Assembly (NCBI GenBank): GCA_037954665.1
Contig: JBBMOL010000066.1
Coordinates: 3,286,001 to 3,350,000 of the forward strand
DNA from: Laguncularia racemosa
Taxonomy: Eukaryota; Streptophyta; Magnoliopsida; Myrtales; Combretaceae
Length of the DNA: 64,000 nt
Direction: 5' to 3'
How positions within the stretch are numbered: the stretch's first letter is position 1; the number at the start of each line of letters is the position of its first letter. The position numbers and the translations under genes were made by a program. Below the pieces are notes generated by a model. It ran no database searches. It was given only the letters and a program-made list of their open reading frames with translations, and had not been told where the DNA came from. This document shows positions 1 through 10,218 of this stretch, one piece after another.

Positions 1-16
1 CTTTTTATCATTAGCT

Positions 17-460
17 TAGAAAAGAGAACTCTTCTGATAGTGGCTGGGGGATCAAGCCGTTTGACAAGGTCTACTATAGGAAGAGACTTGGGGGAGGAGA
101 CCAGGAGAAACGGGAAGCCACGACTGAGACAGGAGCAAGGGAGCTGGACGTGGGTGCTGTGTCTTCAAGTAATGGGGCAGTAGGGATCAGTGGGTCGGAA
201 TTAGTATAGATAGTGGGCTAAGTATGCATTATGCTGTATGTTGTATATAAGGGAAACAAAAGATTAGTGAAAGGCATTGAGTTTTCCAGCAACCGAACCC
301 ACTCATCCCTAGTGTCCCACTACTTGAAGACACAGCACCCACGTCCAGCTTCCTTGCTTCTGTCTCGGTCGTGGCTTCCCGTTTCCCCTGGTCTCCTCCC
401 CCACGTCTCTTCCTATAGTAGACCTTGTCAAACGGCTTGATCCCCCGGCCACAATCATCT
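17..460. repeat. Long imperfect inverted repeat (foldback) in NHL-gene intron
   Basis: The arm at about 17-198 is repeated in reverse complement at about 293-460, with a spacer of roughly 95 bp. The central part of the arms, beginning GGGGGATCAAGCCGTTTGAC on the + strand near position 46, matches for over 60 bp with one mismatch; the outer edges are less similar. It lies upstream of the first visible exon (655), so it is inside an intron of the NHL gene or in its upstream part. No terminal motif or target-site duplication identifies a transposon family. RNA from this intron would form a long hairpin. Confidence 0.8.
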
Positions 461-654
461 TCTAACTTAGCTTATGTATGGCTTTTTTCCTTGCCTGTTG
501 TTGCACCTTACTTTGCAAAGCCGTTTAGCTCAAAATCCTCATCAGACTTCTTGAACGGTTCAGGAACATAAATTCCTAGAATCAAATTTTGTTAGGCAGT
601 ATATAGATCAGTTTATGGATTTTTATCCATATTTTTTGTTCATTTTGCTAACAG

Positions 655-2091
655 GTGTCACAACAATAGCTGGAGGAAAATGGTCGAAGGGAGGAGGTCA
701 TGTAGATGGGCCCAGTGAAGATGCAAAATTTTCTAATGATTTTGATGTGGTTTACATTGGGAGTAGTTGCTCCTTGCTTGTTATTGACAGAGGAAATCGT
801 GCAATCAGAGAAATCCAACTTAATTTTGATGACTGTGCTTACCAGTATGGAAGTGGTTTTCCACTGGGTATGTTGGTGTTTCCAATGACAAACAGTTTGC
901 TGCAATTATTGTCGTGGTCTATGTCTAATATTCTTCAACTTGCAGGGTTCGCTGTACTTCTTGGAGCTGGTTTCTTTGGTTACATGCTTGCCTTGTTGCA
1001 ATTTAGAGTGCACAACATTGTGTCTTCACAAAATGTAAGTTCTCAGAATATTTTCGTTCATTTAGTAGCTCGCATATGTTAATTCTGCTTGAACACCTCA
1101 TTGTTTTTAAAAAATGATGGGGGTGTCTGGTTAAACTGTGATGCTGAGCTTTTTTCATTTCTCCCTTCCTATCTCGAGTTCTTGGGAAATCTAACAATAG
1201 GTGGTGCATTGATTTAAGAAAAAGGACAGACAGTTTAGGCAAATAGCCTTGTGATGCTTATAGTAATACTTTCACAAGATTTATTGACATTAGCCTTTCT
1301 AGTTTTTGTGTTAATTATAAGCTTTGTCATCATATTTAAAATTTAGAGCCATCATGCTTAATTTTTGGGTATTTGAGAATTTTTCTTTATTCATGATTTT
1401 ATAGGATCAGATGACAACACAGAAGAGCACAATGCATGATAATTACAAGACACCTCTGAAATCTGTGAGGCCACCTCTAATCCCAAGCGAAGATGGGCAA
1501 GAGAAAGAAGAGGAAGGCTTCTTTGGATCCCTTGGGAAGCTTTTCATGAGTGGTGGAGTGTGTCTTGTGGAAATCCTAGGCGCTATTTTCCCTGTTTTCC
1601 GAAAGAAGCAACTTAGCTATCAGCATCTAGTTGAACTGCACAACCATCAGCAGCCAAAGCATTCACCCTCTTGGCCTGTGCAGGAGAGTTTTGTGATACC
1701 AGATGAAGATGAGCCGCCATCACTGGAGACCCGAGATCCAACTCCAAAGAAAACTTATCCATTCATGTCCAAGGATCCAGAAAAGATTCATCAACTGCGC
1801 CAAAGCCGGGCTTTGTACAGTGGATGGGATGGTGAATTTAACGAGAAGCAACAGCAACACCAACAGCAGAAACAGCATCATCACCATCACCGTTATCATT
1901 CATCCATTCCTCGCACATACTATGAGCAGAGCCATGAAAGAACTAAAGAGGTGGTTTTTGGTGCAGCTCAGGAGCTGAATGGCAAGCGTGAAGCTGTGGC
2001 AGTTAAGCCAGTTGATTATGCAGATCCTATCTACAATCGTCAAAATATTCATTCTCGGGTGAATTCAATGGGTTATATCAATGGTTATTGA
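655..2091 (+). CDS. NHL-repeat domain membrane protein, 3' part (three exons)
   Basis: This is the 3' portion of a gene whose first exons lie before the window. Exons are 655-867, 946-1034 and 1405-2091 (join), with GT-AG introns 868-945 and 1035-1404, giving 328 codons to TGA. The first exon encodes the end of an NHL/beta-propeller segment (VTTIAGG, then a GHVDGP stretch and a LLVIDRGNRAIREI strand). The second encodes a hydrophobic membrane segment ending GYMLALLQ. The last is a cytosolic-type tail with a PFMSKD motif and a Gln/His-rich tract at about 1848-1890, ending in SMGYINGY. From memory the order and motifs match the plant NHL-domain family of Arabidopsis At1g70280/At1g23880. NHL repeats form propellers that bind partners; the specific role is unknown. 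Splice phases equal those of the paralogue at 10219-14166. Frame is open throughout, so the gene looks intact. Confidence 0.85.
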
Positions 2092-3914
2092 TCATGCAGA
2101 AGGGCAAATCTTCTTTCCAAAAGATATAATTTTTTATCTTGCTATTGGCTTCAAATTTTGGTATAGATGGTATTAGGATTCTTAGAAAAGAACATATGGG
2201 GGTGAAATGGCTAAGGATAGAGATACCTAGCCAATTTAAGGATACTGCTGTATTCCTATTTCCTAGTAGATGAATGCGTGCCTGTTATCTAGTGCATCAA
2301 GCTATTCATAGGAATAGTCTTGCTGAGTGCAAACTAGCACTATTAATATTCTATACGGGGGACTTCTTGTGGTTCCATCCAACATCCTTGTAAATTTGGT
2401 CTTATCAGTTATGTGCAGCACATCAAAATGGTCTTCTTATCATGGTATTTAACCATGTTGAATCAATGACTACGACGCATATGACTTACTAAGCAGACAA
2501 TCTGAATTTGTGACAGACAAAATTAAGTGCTCCAGCATTCGTCAAAGAAACTGTCCCCAAGAAATTGGCTAGAAAATCTCATAACAATGCTTCTTCACAT
2601 GAGATGATATATAGAGTGATGAGTTCGAATTTGACCTGATTCAAAAAATAAATTATACTTTCTAACTAAGAGCACTATAAATGTTTAAGCTTAATTCAAA
2701 CTCAATGTTAGGTAAGCTCGATTAGGTTTACTGGTTATTGAGTTAAACATTATAAAATTCAAGTGTAATTCAATCGTAAGAGTTAAATTCGAATAGGCTA
2801 TAAGTAGATGGCATATGAATTAGTTGGTCTAATTATTGCCGAGACAAGAAGAAAAGAAAAAGGAATATGACTATAATTTCCTTATGCTTCAACATGGTGA
2901 GTTTTGACACCTAACTAGAATTCCCGTCTATATGCTTCAACATGTGGATTTTGACGCTATGCTTTAAACAATGTATATTATTCTGCCGAGACAGTGTTCC
3001 AAATAAAACAAACTTCGAAACCCATTCTGCATCGAGGTGATCCCAAGAGCCGTGATTAATGGGTTGTCATCGGATCTCCTGTGCACACTCCCCAACAAGA
3101 CAAAATATGACCAGCCATATATCCACAAGGAACTCACGTTTCCTACCGTTAATAGTGGGCATCAACTTTAAGCTACTAATCTACAATAAAACATCAGATG
3201 ATTCCACCAAATATATGCCTAGCGTATATGTTAAGAATAACTCATCTCCCGCAGGAGTATTTGCGAGGTACTTTTATTTTGATCATCGGGCCATGTACAA
3301 ATGTAGAATAAAATTTTTGTATTGGCAATGAGGTTTGCTATATGTATAAAGTATAATATATATATATATATATAAATATATATAGATAGCTAATTTTAAA
3401 TATAGACTTTAAAGTCTAACATGGTTGAGCTCAATGGCCCAGTATGGTCAAGCCACCAACTGTGGGTCTAAAAGAGTATGCGTCTAGAGTTCTTCAAGCG
3501 CTCATAACTTATTAAATAGGAAGAGATGTTTAATGTAGGAGTAATAATGCCAATTATACTCTATCATGTTAGAAAATTACACAAATCCCTTATTCTAAGG
3601 AGTTAACAAATCACATCATAGGCGTTAGAACTATTAGCCAATCAATCTCACATCATTAACCTATAAATACCTTCATGAAACTCTATGCAAAAAGGTCCCA
3701 ACTTCTATATTCTCATACTTTGGCTACTTTTTTAGTTATCAACCACTTGCGATTGACTTAAGTATTGGAATGTTAATGCCGAAGCAAACTCCAATGGCCA
3801 TTCTAGTTGTATTCTCTTTGTTGTAGGTGAATCCAAACCCAACAACCAGTTAAATAAATTTCAACCGTCAACATAAATATATAGCAAAGGGACTATTTTA
3901 CCCCTACAATAAAC
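2092..3914. other. 3' flank of the first NHL gene, no gene seen
   Basis: The first few hundred bases are the probable 3' UTR of the NHL gene. The rest is AT-rich and without a supported reading frame. A TA microsatellite with small interruptions lies at about 3355-3385. The only longer open frame (3059-3331) resembles nothing and has no coding context. Confidence 0.6.
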
Positions 3915-3918
3915 TAAG

Positions 3919-4464
3919 TACATATTTTAAAGAGAAAAGTATACTTTCTGTCCTTAATGTTTACCTATTTTTCTATTTAAGTTCTTAAATCTTTTTTTTT
4001 TCCCTTCTATTTAAGTTTATAAAGTTTTCAAAATTTTACAAAAAGAAAAAGGACTTTTGTTAAATATGTTAAGTTTTTCATCAATAAGTAACAAGTATTA
4101 ACTTCAAATTGGTTTCTAATAATTAAATTGACAAAATGATGATATTAATATATTTATTTACATAATATTAAATATAGTTAATGATATAATATAATAAAAA
4201 TAATAATTAAAATTAAGAAAAGGGGAAAAAAAAATTGATATGTACCTTAGTCATTAGCTGAGTAGCCTAAAGTTAATTGGAAGCTAATGTGTGCGCCAAA
4301 TGAATAGAAAATTTAACATATTTAATGAAAATCCTATTTTTGTAAAATTTAAAAAAAATTAAGAACTCAAATAAAAGGAAAAAAAAAAAATTGAGGACTC
4401 AAATAGAAAAGCAAGTAAATGTTGAGAACTAAAAGTATACTTTTCCCTATTCTAAAATATACAG
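3919..4464. mobile_element. Foldback MITE with long terminal inverted repeats
   Basis: The left arm (about 3919-4080) and right arm (about 4310-4464) are reverse complements over roughly 150 bp with scattered mismatches. The shared core is AAAAGTATAC on the left and GTATACTTTT on the right, followed by T-rich/A-rich blocks. There is no coding capacity. Long inverted repeats suggest a Mutator-type MITE, but I could not define a target-site duplication. Solo LTR A is inserted at its right terminus, so the MITE predates that LTR. Confidence 0.7.
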
Positions 4465-4742
4465 TGTAAACACCCTATTTTTGCCCTAATGACCAATAAT
4501 AATCAATTATCATTTTTTTTTCCATTTTTTCCATTTTTTTCTAATTTAGCAAAAATAGGAAAAATATTCAAAATAAAACAAATAGGAAAAATACATCAAT
4601 TTTGGAAAATAATTGTAGAAATAGTAATAAAAGGGATCAAATAATTTTTACAAATTTTTGAAATTTCAAAAAATACAAAAATAATAAAAAATCGCATTGC
4701 ATATATGCAAATTACTAAAATAAAAAAATCGCGTAAGTGGGC

Positions 4743-4845
4743 TAGCCTAGCTGGTCCAAACTACGGCCCTGTGCGCGTGGGAGCGGTTCAGGTCATGGGT
4801 TCGAAACGCGAGGGAGGCAGATTCCTCGTTTTGCAATTTTTTTTT
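4743..4845 (+). ncRNA. Candidate Pol III unit (A box, B box, T-run) in LTR A
   Basis: TAGCCTAGCTGG (4743-4754) fits the tRNA A-box consensus and GGTTCGAAACG (4798-4808) fits the B box. T-runs that could terminate Pol III follow at 4829-4832 and 4837-4845. The same layout is present in the other LTR copies. It is not a functional tRNA gene, since no cloverleaf with acceptor stem is evident. A tRNA-derived SINE captured by the ancestral LTR is the simplest explanation. Confidence 0.5.
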
Positions 4846-5150
4846 CTCACCTGGGACACGTGTTAGTAGCTAATTGGCTGGAACGGGCGAACACGCCGGG
4901 TGCGTGATCATCTTCAACCTTCATTCAAGATCGTCGCCAGTGGGGGAAAAATCGAATTTCGACCTTTTTGATTCGATTTTTTGCACAAATCTAACAGATC
5001 TTCAATAGAAATAGGATAAACATCATCCAATTGGAATCAAATGGCAACAAATCAAAGGATTTACACAAATCGAAGGTGGGTTTTTCAACCAAAATCTGAT
5101 TTGCTTCAATTGGAGGAAATCCGAGCTTATCTAGCTCGATTTCTTGTGCC

Positions 5151-5160
5151 TATAAATAGA
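5151..5160 (+). promoter_or_regulatory. TATA box of LTR A
   Basis: TATAAATAGA stands about 690 bp into the LTR, just before a purine-rich start of the leader. It is conserved at the matching place in LTRs of C (47311, 60107), of B (38535; mutated to TATGAATAG at 26117) and of D (62606), so it is the likely Pol II promoter core. Confidence 0.75.
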
Positions 5161-7028
5161 GGAGGAAGAGAGGAAGCGGAAGGACGGCTCAGAAGTGAGG
5201 AAAAGAGAGAAAATCAAAGCTTTGCCGGAATTTCCAAGCCGCGACCACCGATCAAGCACCGAACTGCCACCAGGAGGTGTTTTTGGAGAAATCCATCGCT
5301 ACGATTGAGTTCCCCACTCCCGAAAACCTAGGAAATGATACCTCAATCACTTCGAAAGGCCGCCGGAACGCTGTCAACGAGCACCCCCAGCCGTCATGAC
5401 CAATCGACCTGACCCAACCTGCTTTGACCCGACCCGCGCACCGACCCGAATCCAGGTAAGTCAGATTTTTCGATTTTTTTGTATTATTTATTTATTTTTT
5501 CGAATTTATTTATCTATTTGTTATTTATAATTCAAAAATAGAAAAATATTAGAATTTAGATTAGTCTTTTTTTTAGATTTTAATTTAGGATGAGTAATAG
5601 AAAATAATAATAGAAAATAATGATAAAAAAATAAAATAATAATGATAATAATAAAAAATTACAAAGATATAAAAAAATAAAAAAATGAAAAATGATAAAA
5701 ATATATAAAAATTAGATTTTAGTTTAGGATAGATAAATAATATAAGAGAAATTTTTTTAATAGAAATTAATAAAAAATAAATGAAAAATTAATAAATAAA
5801 AAATTAATTAATTAATAAAAATTTATAATAATGGAGGTAAGTTGAAAAATAGGGAAATAAATTTTTATCACTTAGAAAAATGTTTTTTTTTAATAATAAT
5901 AAATCCAAAATTGGTTTTTTCCTTAAAATTATTATTTTTTCAAAAATCAAATGATCAAGCTTAGGCTTAGATTTTTTCAAAAAAATACTAAAATAATAAA
6001 AACGTAAACCAAAAGTAATTTCATAATTAAAAATCACCAACACATTAAAGTTTTTTCAAGAAAAGCGAACTACGACCTGTTTGATCCTAAATAGCAGGTA
6101 CGTAGGCACCCATTTAGGGCAACTCTAAAAAGAATAAAAAATCATTTTTTAGAATAACTTACTAAAAAACACAATAAAAAGACAACAAAAATAAAATAAA
6201 AGGCATTCGGATAAGGTTTAGATTTTAGGAGTATAGGATGGTAATCTTAAGGTTTTAATAGGTTAGCCTCTGAACCCAGAAACTCTGGTTTTTCCTTTCT
6301 CTTTTCACAAAAAACGAAAAGAGGAAATCACGCTGATTAGTGGTCCGAATTAGGATTAATCTGCTTAATTAGTCCTAATTCAATCTTTCCCAACTACAGT
6401 TGGGTGGCGACTCCAAAATAAAACGAAATTCCTAACTTAAGTCGAAGGTCTACATTAGATTAGTATAGGGTCTAGTATAGATCGGATTAGGAATGGAAAA
6501 TAAAAAAATTAGACTCGACATACAGTAATATGTCCCCATAATCCCATAGTATGAAAAGATAACATGCGATTGGTATAGTGATCCATGAATGTAATAGGTG
6601 AGAGATTTTTGGTGAGGATGTCTACACATTGGTAACCGGTAAGGATGTAGTGGACAAGAACTTGGCCAAAGGCAACCATTTTACACGTGATGTCTACATG
6701 TTTTGAGTGATCATGTTGAACAGGGTTTGTAAACATGTAGATAGCACCAAGATTGTCTCAATAGAGAATGATAGGGCACTAAATAGGTAGATCTAGTTCA
6801 CAAGCAAGATGATATATCTAGGTGGATTCAGCTACAATATAGGTAAGCACATGGTATTCTACTTTAATGGAGCTGTAAGAGACAGTAGGTTGCTTTGTGG
6901 ATCTCCAAGAGATGAGATTATGTCCATAATAGATGGCATATCTTGTGATAGAGTGATGAGTGTTTGAATAGGTAGCCCAACTAGCATTTGAAAAGGTAGT
7001 TAATGAGATACAAGTAGAATTGTGCAAG

Positions 7029-7347
7029 TAGACTAAATGGGCTAACCTGCCTTAACCTCATTGACTTACAAGTCAATATGGCTCTGCTTGCTTAAAAAAT
7101 GAGTTGGAATTTTTTGCTCAACTTGCATTTTGCTTTTCAGGTTAAGCAGATTGGCTTGCATAACTCATAAGCTAAACTGGTCAACCTGTATTTTTTTTTT
7201 ATACATTTTTAAAGCTAAATAGGGCAAAACCTCCCTAACCCACATTGGCTCATGGGTTAATGCAAGCTGAAATTTTTAGGCCAACTTGCATTTATTTGTG
7301 GATTAAACAAGTTTGCTTGCATGACTTGTTTCACTTGCATAGTTCTA
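7029..7347. mobile_element. Probable hAT-type MITE inserted in copia RNase H
   Basis: This 319-bp stretch interrupts the copia reading between LVGALQYLT...HTSC and LHNSTCISL. Its ends read TAGACTA and TAGTTCTA, which are roughly inverted. The flanking 8-mers TGTGCAAG and GATACAAG share five of eight bases. The insertion itself is well supported by the interrupted homology, but the family assignment is weak. Confidence 0.45.
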
Positions 7348-7925
7348 GATACAAGAGGTGTGTACAATGGAAAGCCTTAAGGATAAAGTGCTACGGAGAT
7401 ATTAAACAACTTGTTTGTGCATGTGATTAGTGTTTGGTAGGTGCATGTATTGACTCAACTAGTTGATTACAAAATTGATATCTAATTAGGTAATAGTGAG
7501 GTACTATAGTGCACCAACTATCTCAAGATAAGCTTTTGGATTTGGTAGTGGGGCAAACCATGGGCACCGAGTTGACTTTTGGGTGACAAAGGAGTTTAGA
7601 TTGGTTTTGAAAGGTGCATGTAATGGTGTTTGAGGAGATCAAGAGTGAATTGGAATTGACATAGATGGATGCGCTAAAGAGTATGAAAGACACAAACACC
7701 AAGAAAAAAGTGGAGATCACTAAGATCTTTCATGGCAAAGTAATAAGAGATAGATATGTAATGATGTAGAAGCACTAGACTGTTGTTAATAAATATGATG
7801 TTATCAACATAGGGAAGAAGGACAAGGACTTCAAAATCTCGAGAGAAGATAAACATTAAGGTGTCAACTTTACTTTAATGAAAATCTATGCAAAAGAGAA
7901 AATTGTTGAAACGATGAAACCAAGA

Positions 7926-8955
7926 ATGATTGTTAAAATTTCAATTCAACTCCCACAATTCTACAATTTATGATTTTAATAGGTTTTTTCTAATTAAATT
8001 TCATACAAAATCCTGTTTGGGTAAAATCGAGTAATGTCTTGGTTTGAATCCTTAGAATCAATAGATACTCGATTTTGTGAGGGATTTTATGATTCTATAT
8101 ATTTTAGAGTTTTTAACCTAATACTCTTACTTAATAAGCTTTTAAACTAACCCATTACATACTTCCTATATTTTTCCTTAGCCTCTAGTGACCTTTTAAC
8201 TTGGAAAAATACAATTTCAACTTTCTATCTCATTTTCTCTCCTTCAAACATCATAACCTCAATCTTTTTCCACTTCTCTTTTCATTGTGATGTTAAATTT
8301 GATATCTTTTTAGCTTTCACAAATTAGAAGACTCAAGGAACTATTACAACATATTAAGATCTAATAGCTTTCTTGTTAGTTCAAATAAAAGTGATATCTA
8401 AGAGGAAGTTGACACATATATAAATTTGGAAAGTCATGGGATTCAAGATGCTTTGGAAATTTATAACATTGATGTTATTGAAGGTGAAATATGAATTGAT
8501 ACTTTTAAAAACTCAGAGTTTAAAGATATGGATATCATCAGTAGTATCAATAATGAAATTGACAATGATAGTGATAAGGACAACAATAATGATAGTGGTG
8601 GTAGCAATAGTGGTAATTTTGATAATGATAAGGTATTTAATGATTTATTTTAGTTTTATACTTCCATTATAATGATCCATGTTACAATATTTTGTATTGG
8701 CACATATATTGTAGCTTTATGTATTTCAATAATGATTTATATTTGATTATTTTGCATTAAATTTATATTGTGACTAGAATTTATGATGAATTTTATTATT
8801 CCATCATGTATTATAAAATTTTCATTTACTATAATAAATATATTTATAGTTTTTAAAAGCTAATTTACACAAATTGAATAATCTCAATTCGATTCTACAT
8901 TCCAATTTTATATATCCCATAGCAATTATAGGTAGAATCCAATTTTGACAATCAT
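7926..8955. mobile_element. Non-autonomous DNA transposon (Mutator-like) in copia RT
   Basis: The element begins ATGATTGTTAAAATTTC and ends with the inverse GAATCCAATTTTGACAATCAT, an imperfect inverted repeat of about 24 bp. The flanking 10-mers GAAACCAAGA (7916-7925) and GCAACCAAGC (8956-8965) agree at eight of ten bases, and removing the insert restores the copia sequence HAW..FHRF. A 9-11 bp duplication is typical of Mutator-like elements. Inside, near 8400-8652, one frame reads an acidic tail containing DNDSDKDNNNDSGGSNSGNF before a stop, which may be the last part of a lost transposase. Confidence 0.65.
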
Positions 8956-9111
8956 GCAACCAAGCATGTGGAGCTTGTTTAAGACCATACAAAGATGTTT
9001 GCAATTTATAGACATGATTTTAATAACAAAGATGAACAAAGCCCGGAGGTTGTTTCATAATGACTATCTCTATGAAATGACCATGGAAAAATGCATTCTT
9101 GACATCAAGTT

Positions 9112-9165
9112 GGAAAATTTCCCATTGGGAAGAGATTGGAAAATTTCCCATTGGGAAGAGACTGA
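9112..9165. repeat. 26-bp tandem duplication inside copia RT
   Basis: The unit TGGAAAATTTCCCATTGGGA plus GAGA(T/C) occurs twice head to tail. It adds residues within the RT fragment, so it arose after the element was inactive. Confidence 0.8.
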
Positions 9166-10218
9166 ATGAGAGAGAACAAAGTGAATTGTGGTACATTTGA
9201 TACCAAGACTGAAAATTTCAGTGTAATCGATGTCCTCTTGCTGTGTGAACCCCTATGCCACTAGACGCCCTTTGTAGCACTCCATTTGCCCTTAAATGCT
9301 ACCAACAAGATTTTAGTGAGATTGAGAAGAGACAAGGATCTAGGTTTTGTTTTGAAGAGAAAGTTAAAACTCCACCGACATGGCTACTACCCTAGTAGGA
9401 TCATGAAGAGGCCTCTCTATAGCAGCAAAGCTCTTAGGGAGAGGATTAGGTGTGAAGGTTGAGAATGATGCATGGTCTAGTGTTCCCAATTTTAGAATGT
9501 GTAAGTATAAGTTGACTAGGTTTTGGTAAAAAAGGATTAGTAGAGGAGACTGGGAGCGGATGAGGGGGTGGATGAAGTGACGAGGTTACAGCAGATGTAG
9601 AGCTGAAGGGCAGAGAAAGGAGAGAGAACGGGAACGTACAATTGAGACAATTGGAAGTCGCAAAGACAAAGATAATTCACATATGTGATTTGCGAGATGG
9701 TTGAAAGAAGGAATTAAAAGTTTGATTGAGAAATTGATTAGAAAATTGATTTGGGTTTAATCCGAAGTTCTGATGCTATTTATAAATGTAAAATATTTTT
9801 GTATGGATAGTAAGGTTTTTGTACAATGCCATAATAGTATAGAGAAGAGATATATATGCAAGAGATTAGTATCTAAATCCTAGGAAGCAAAAGGACTATT
9901 CTACCCATTTAATATACCAAATACAGTCTGGAATATACAATAATAGGCTAGACATATCATAACAAGACGTCTTCAACTAAAAGGCCATATTATAAGAAAA
10001 AGATGCATGTGTATGTGTTTAGAAAACTCAAAAAGGGTTTGGAAAGTTTCATCTTTCCTGATGATCCAAGAGACTGCCTTTAAAGTCGAGCCTAGTTGTA
10101 TGATTTCAGAACACTCAGTAAAGAACATGGCATTAGTCACTGAGTCGTCAAAAGATTCAGATAATTACAAAGCTTCACCAGTTCATAAGTAAATACAGAC
10201 ACACAGAGTTCGTTGCAT

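Larger units (their letters stand above)
4465..6520 (+). mobile_element. Solo LTR A of the Tat/Ogre-like gypsy family
   Basis: It starts TGTAAACACC and ends ACTCGACA, and is flanked by a perfect 5-bp duplication TACAG (4460-4464 and 6521-6525). This 2056-bp sequence is homologous along its length to the LTRs of elements B and C and to solo LTR D. No internal region is present, so it is the product of recombination between two LTRs. Inside are a palindrome (4697-4710), tRNA-like A and B boxes (4743-4754, 4798-4808), a TATA box (TATAAATAGA, 5151-5160), a GC-rich leader ending in a splice donor at 5456, and a U5 hairpin at 6070-6105. Confidence 0.96.
6521..9480 (-). pseudogene. Decayed copia retrotransposon pol fragment (RT to RNase H)
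   Basis: Read on the - strand from about 9480 downward, pieces of Ty1/copia reverse transcriptase occur in correct order. They are RLVA-GFTQQEDIDYTEIFS (about 9270-9200), MKQPPGFVH (about 9040), KLQTSLYGLKQAPHAW (about 9010-8960), SWFHRF, then LPYVDNIIF at the YVDD catalytic site (Asp changed to Asn) with DLSDLHFFLG (7850-7680). LVGALQYLT-type sequence follows near 7500-7430. The RNase H end has ISWRSTKQPTVSYSSIKVEY (7027-6818) and a VDILTKNL-type tail (6736-6521). Stops and frameshifts are frequent. Two foreign insertions split it (7029-7347 and 7926-8955). No LTRs are recognisable, and its 3' end meets solo LTR A. Confidence 0.85.

Noticed and set aside
231..440. Small open frame inside the inverted repeat
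   Set aside because: It lies in one arm of the foldback and has no family resemblance or coding context.
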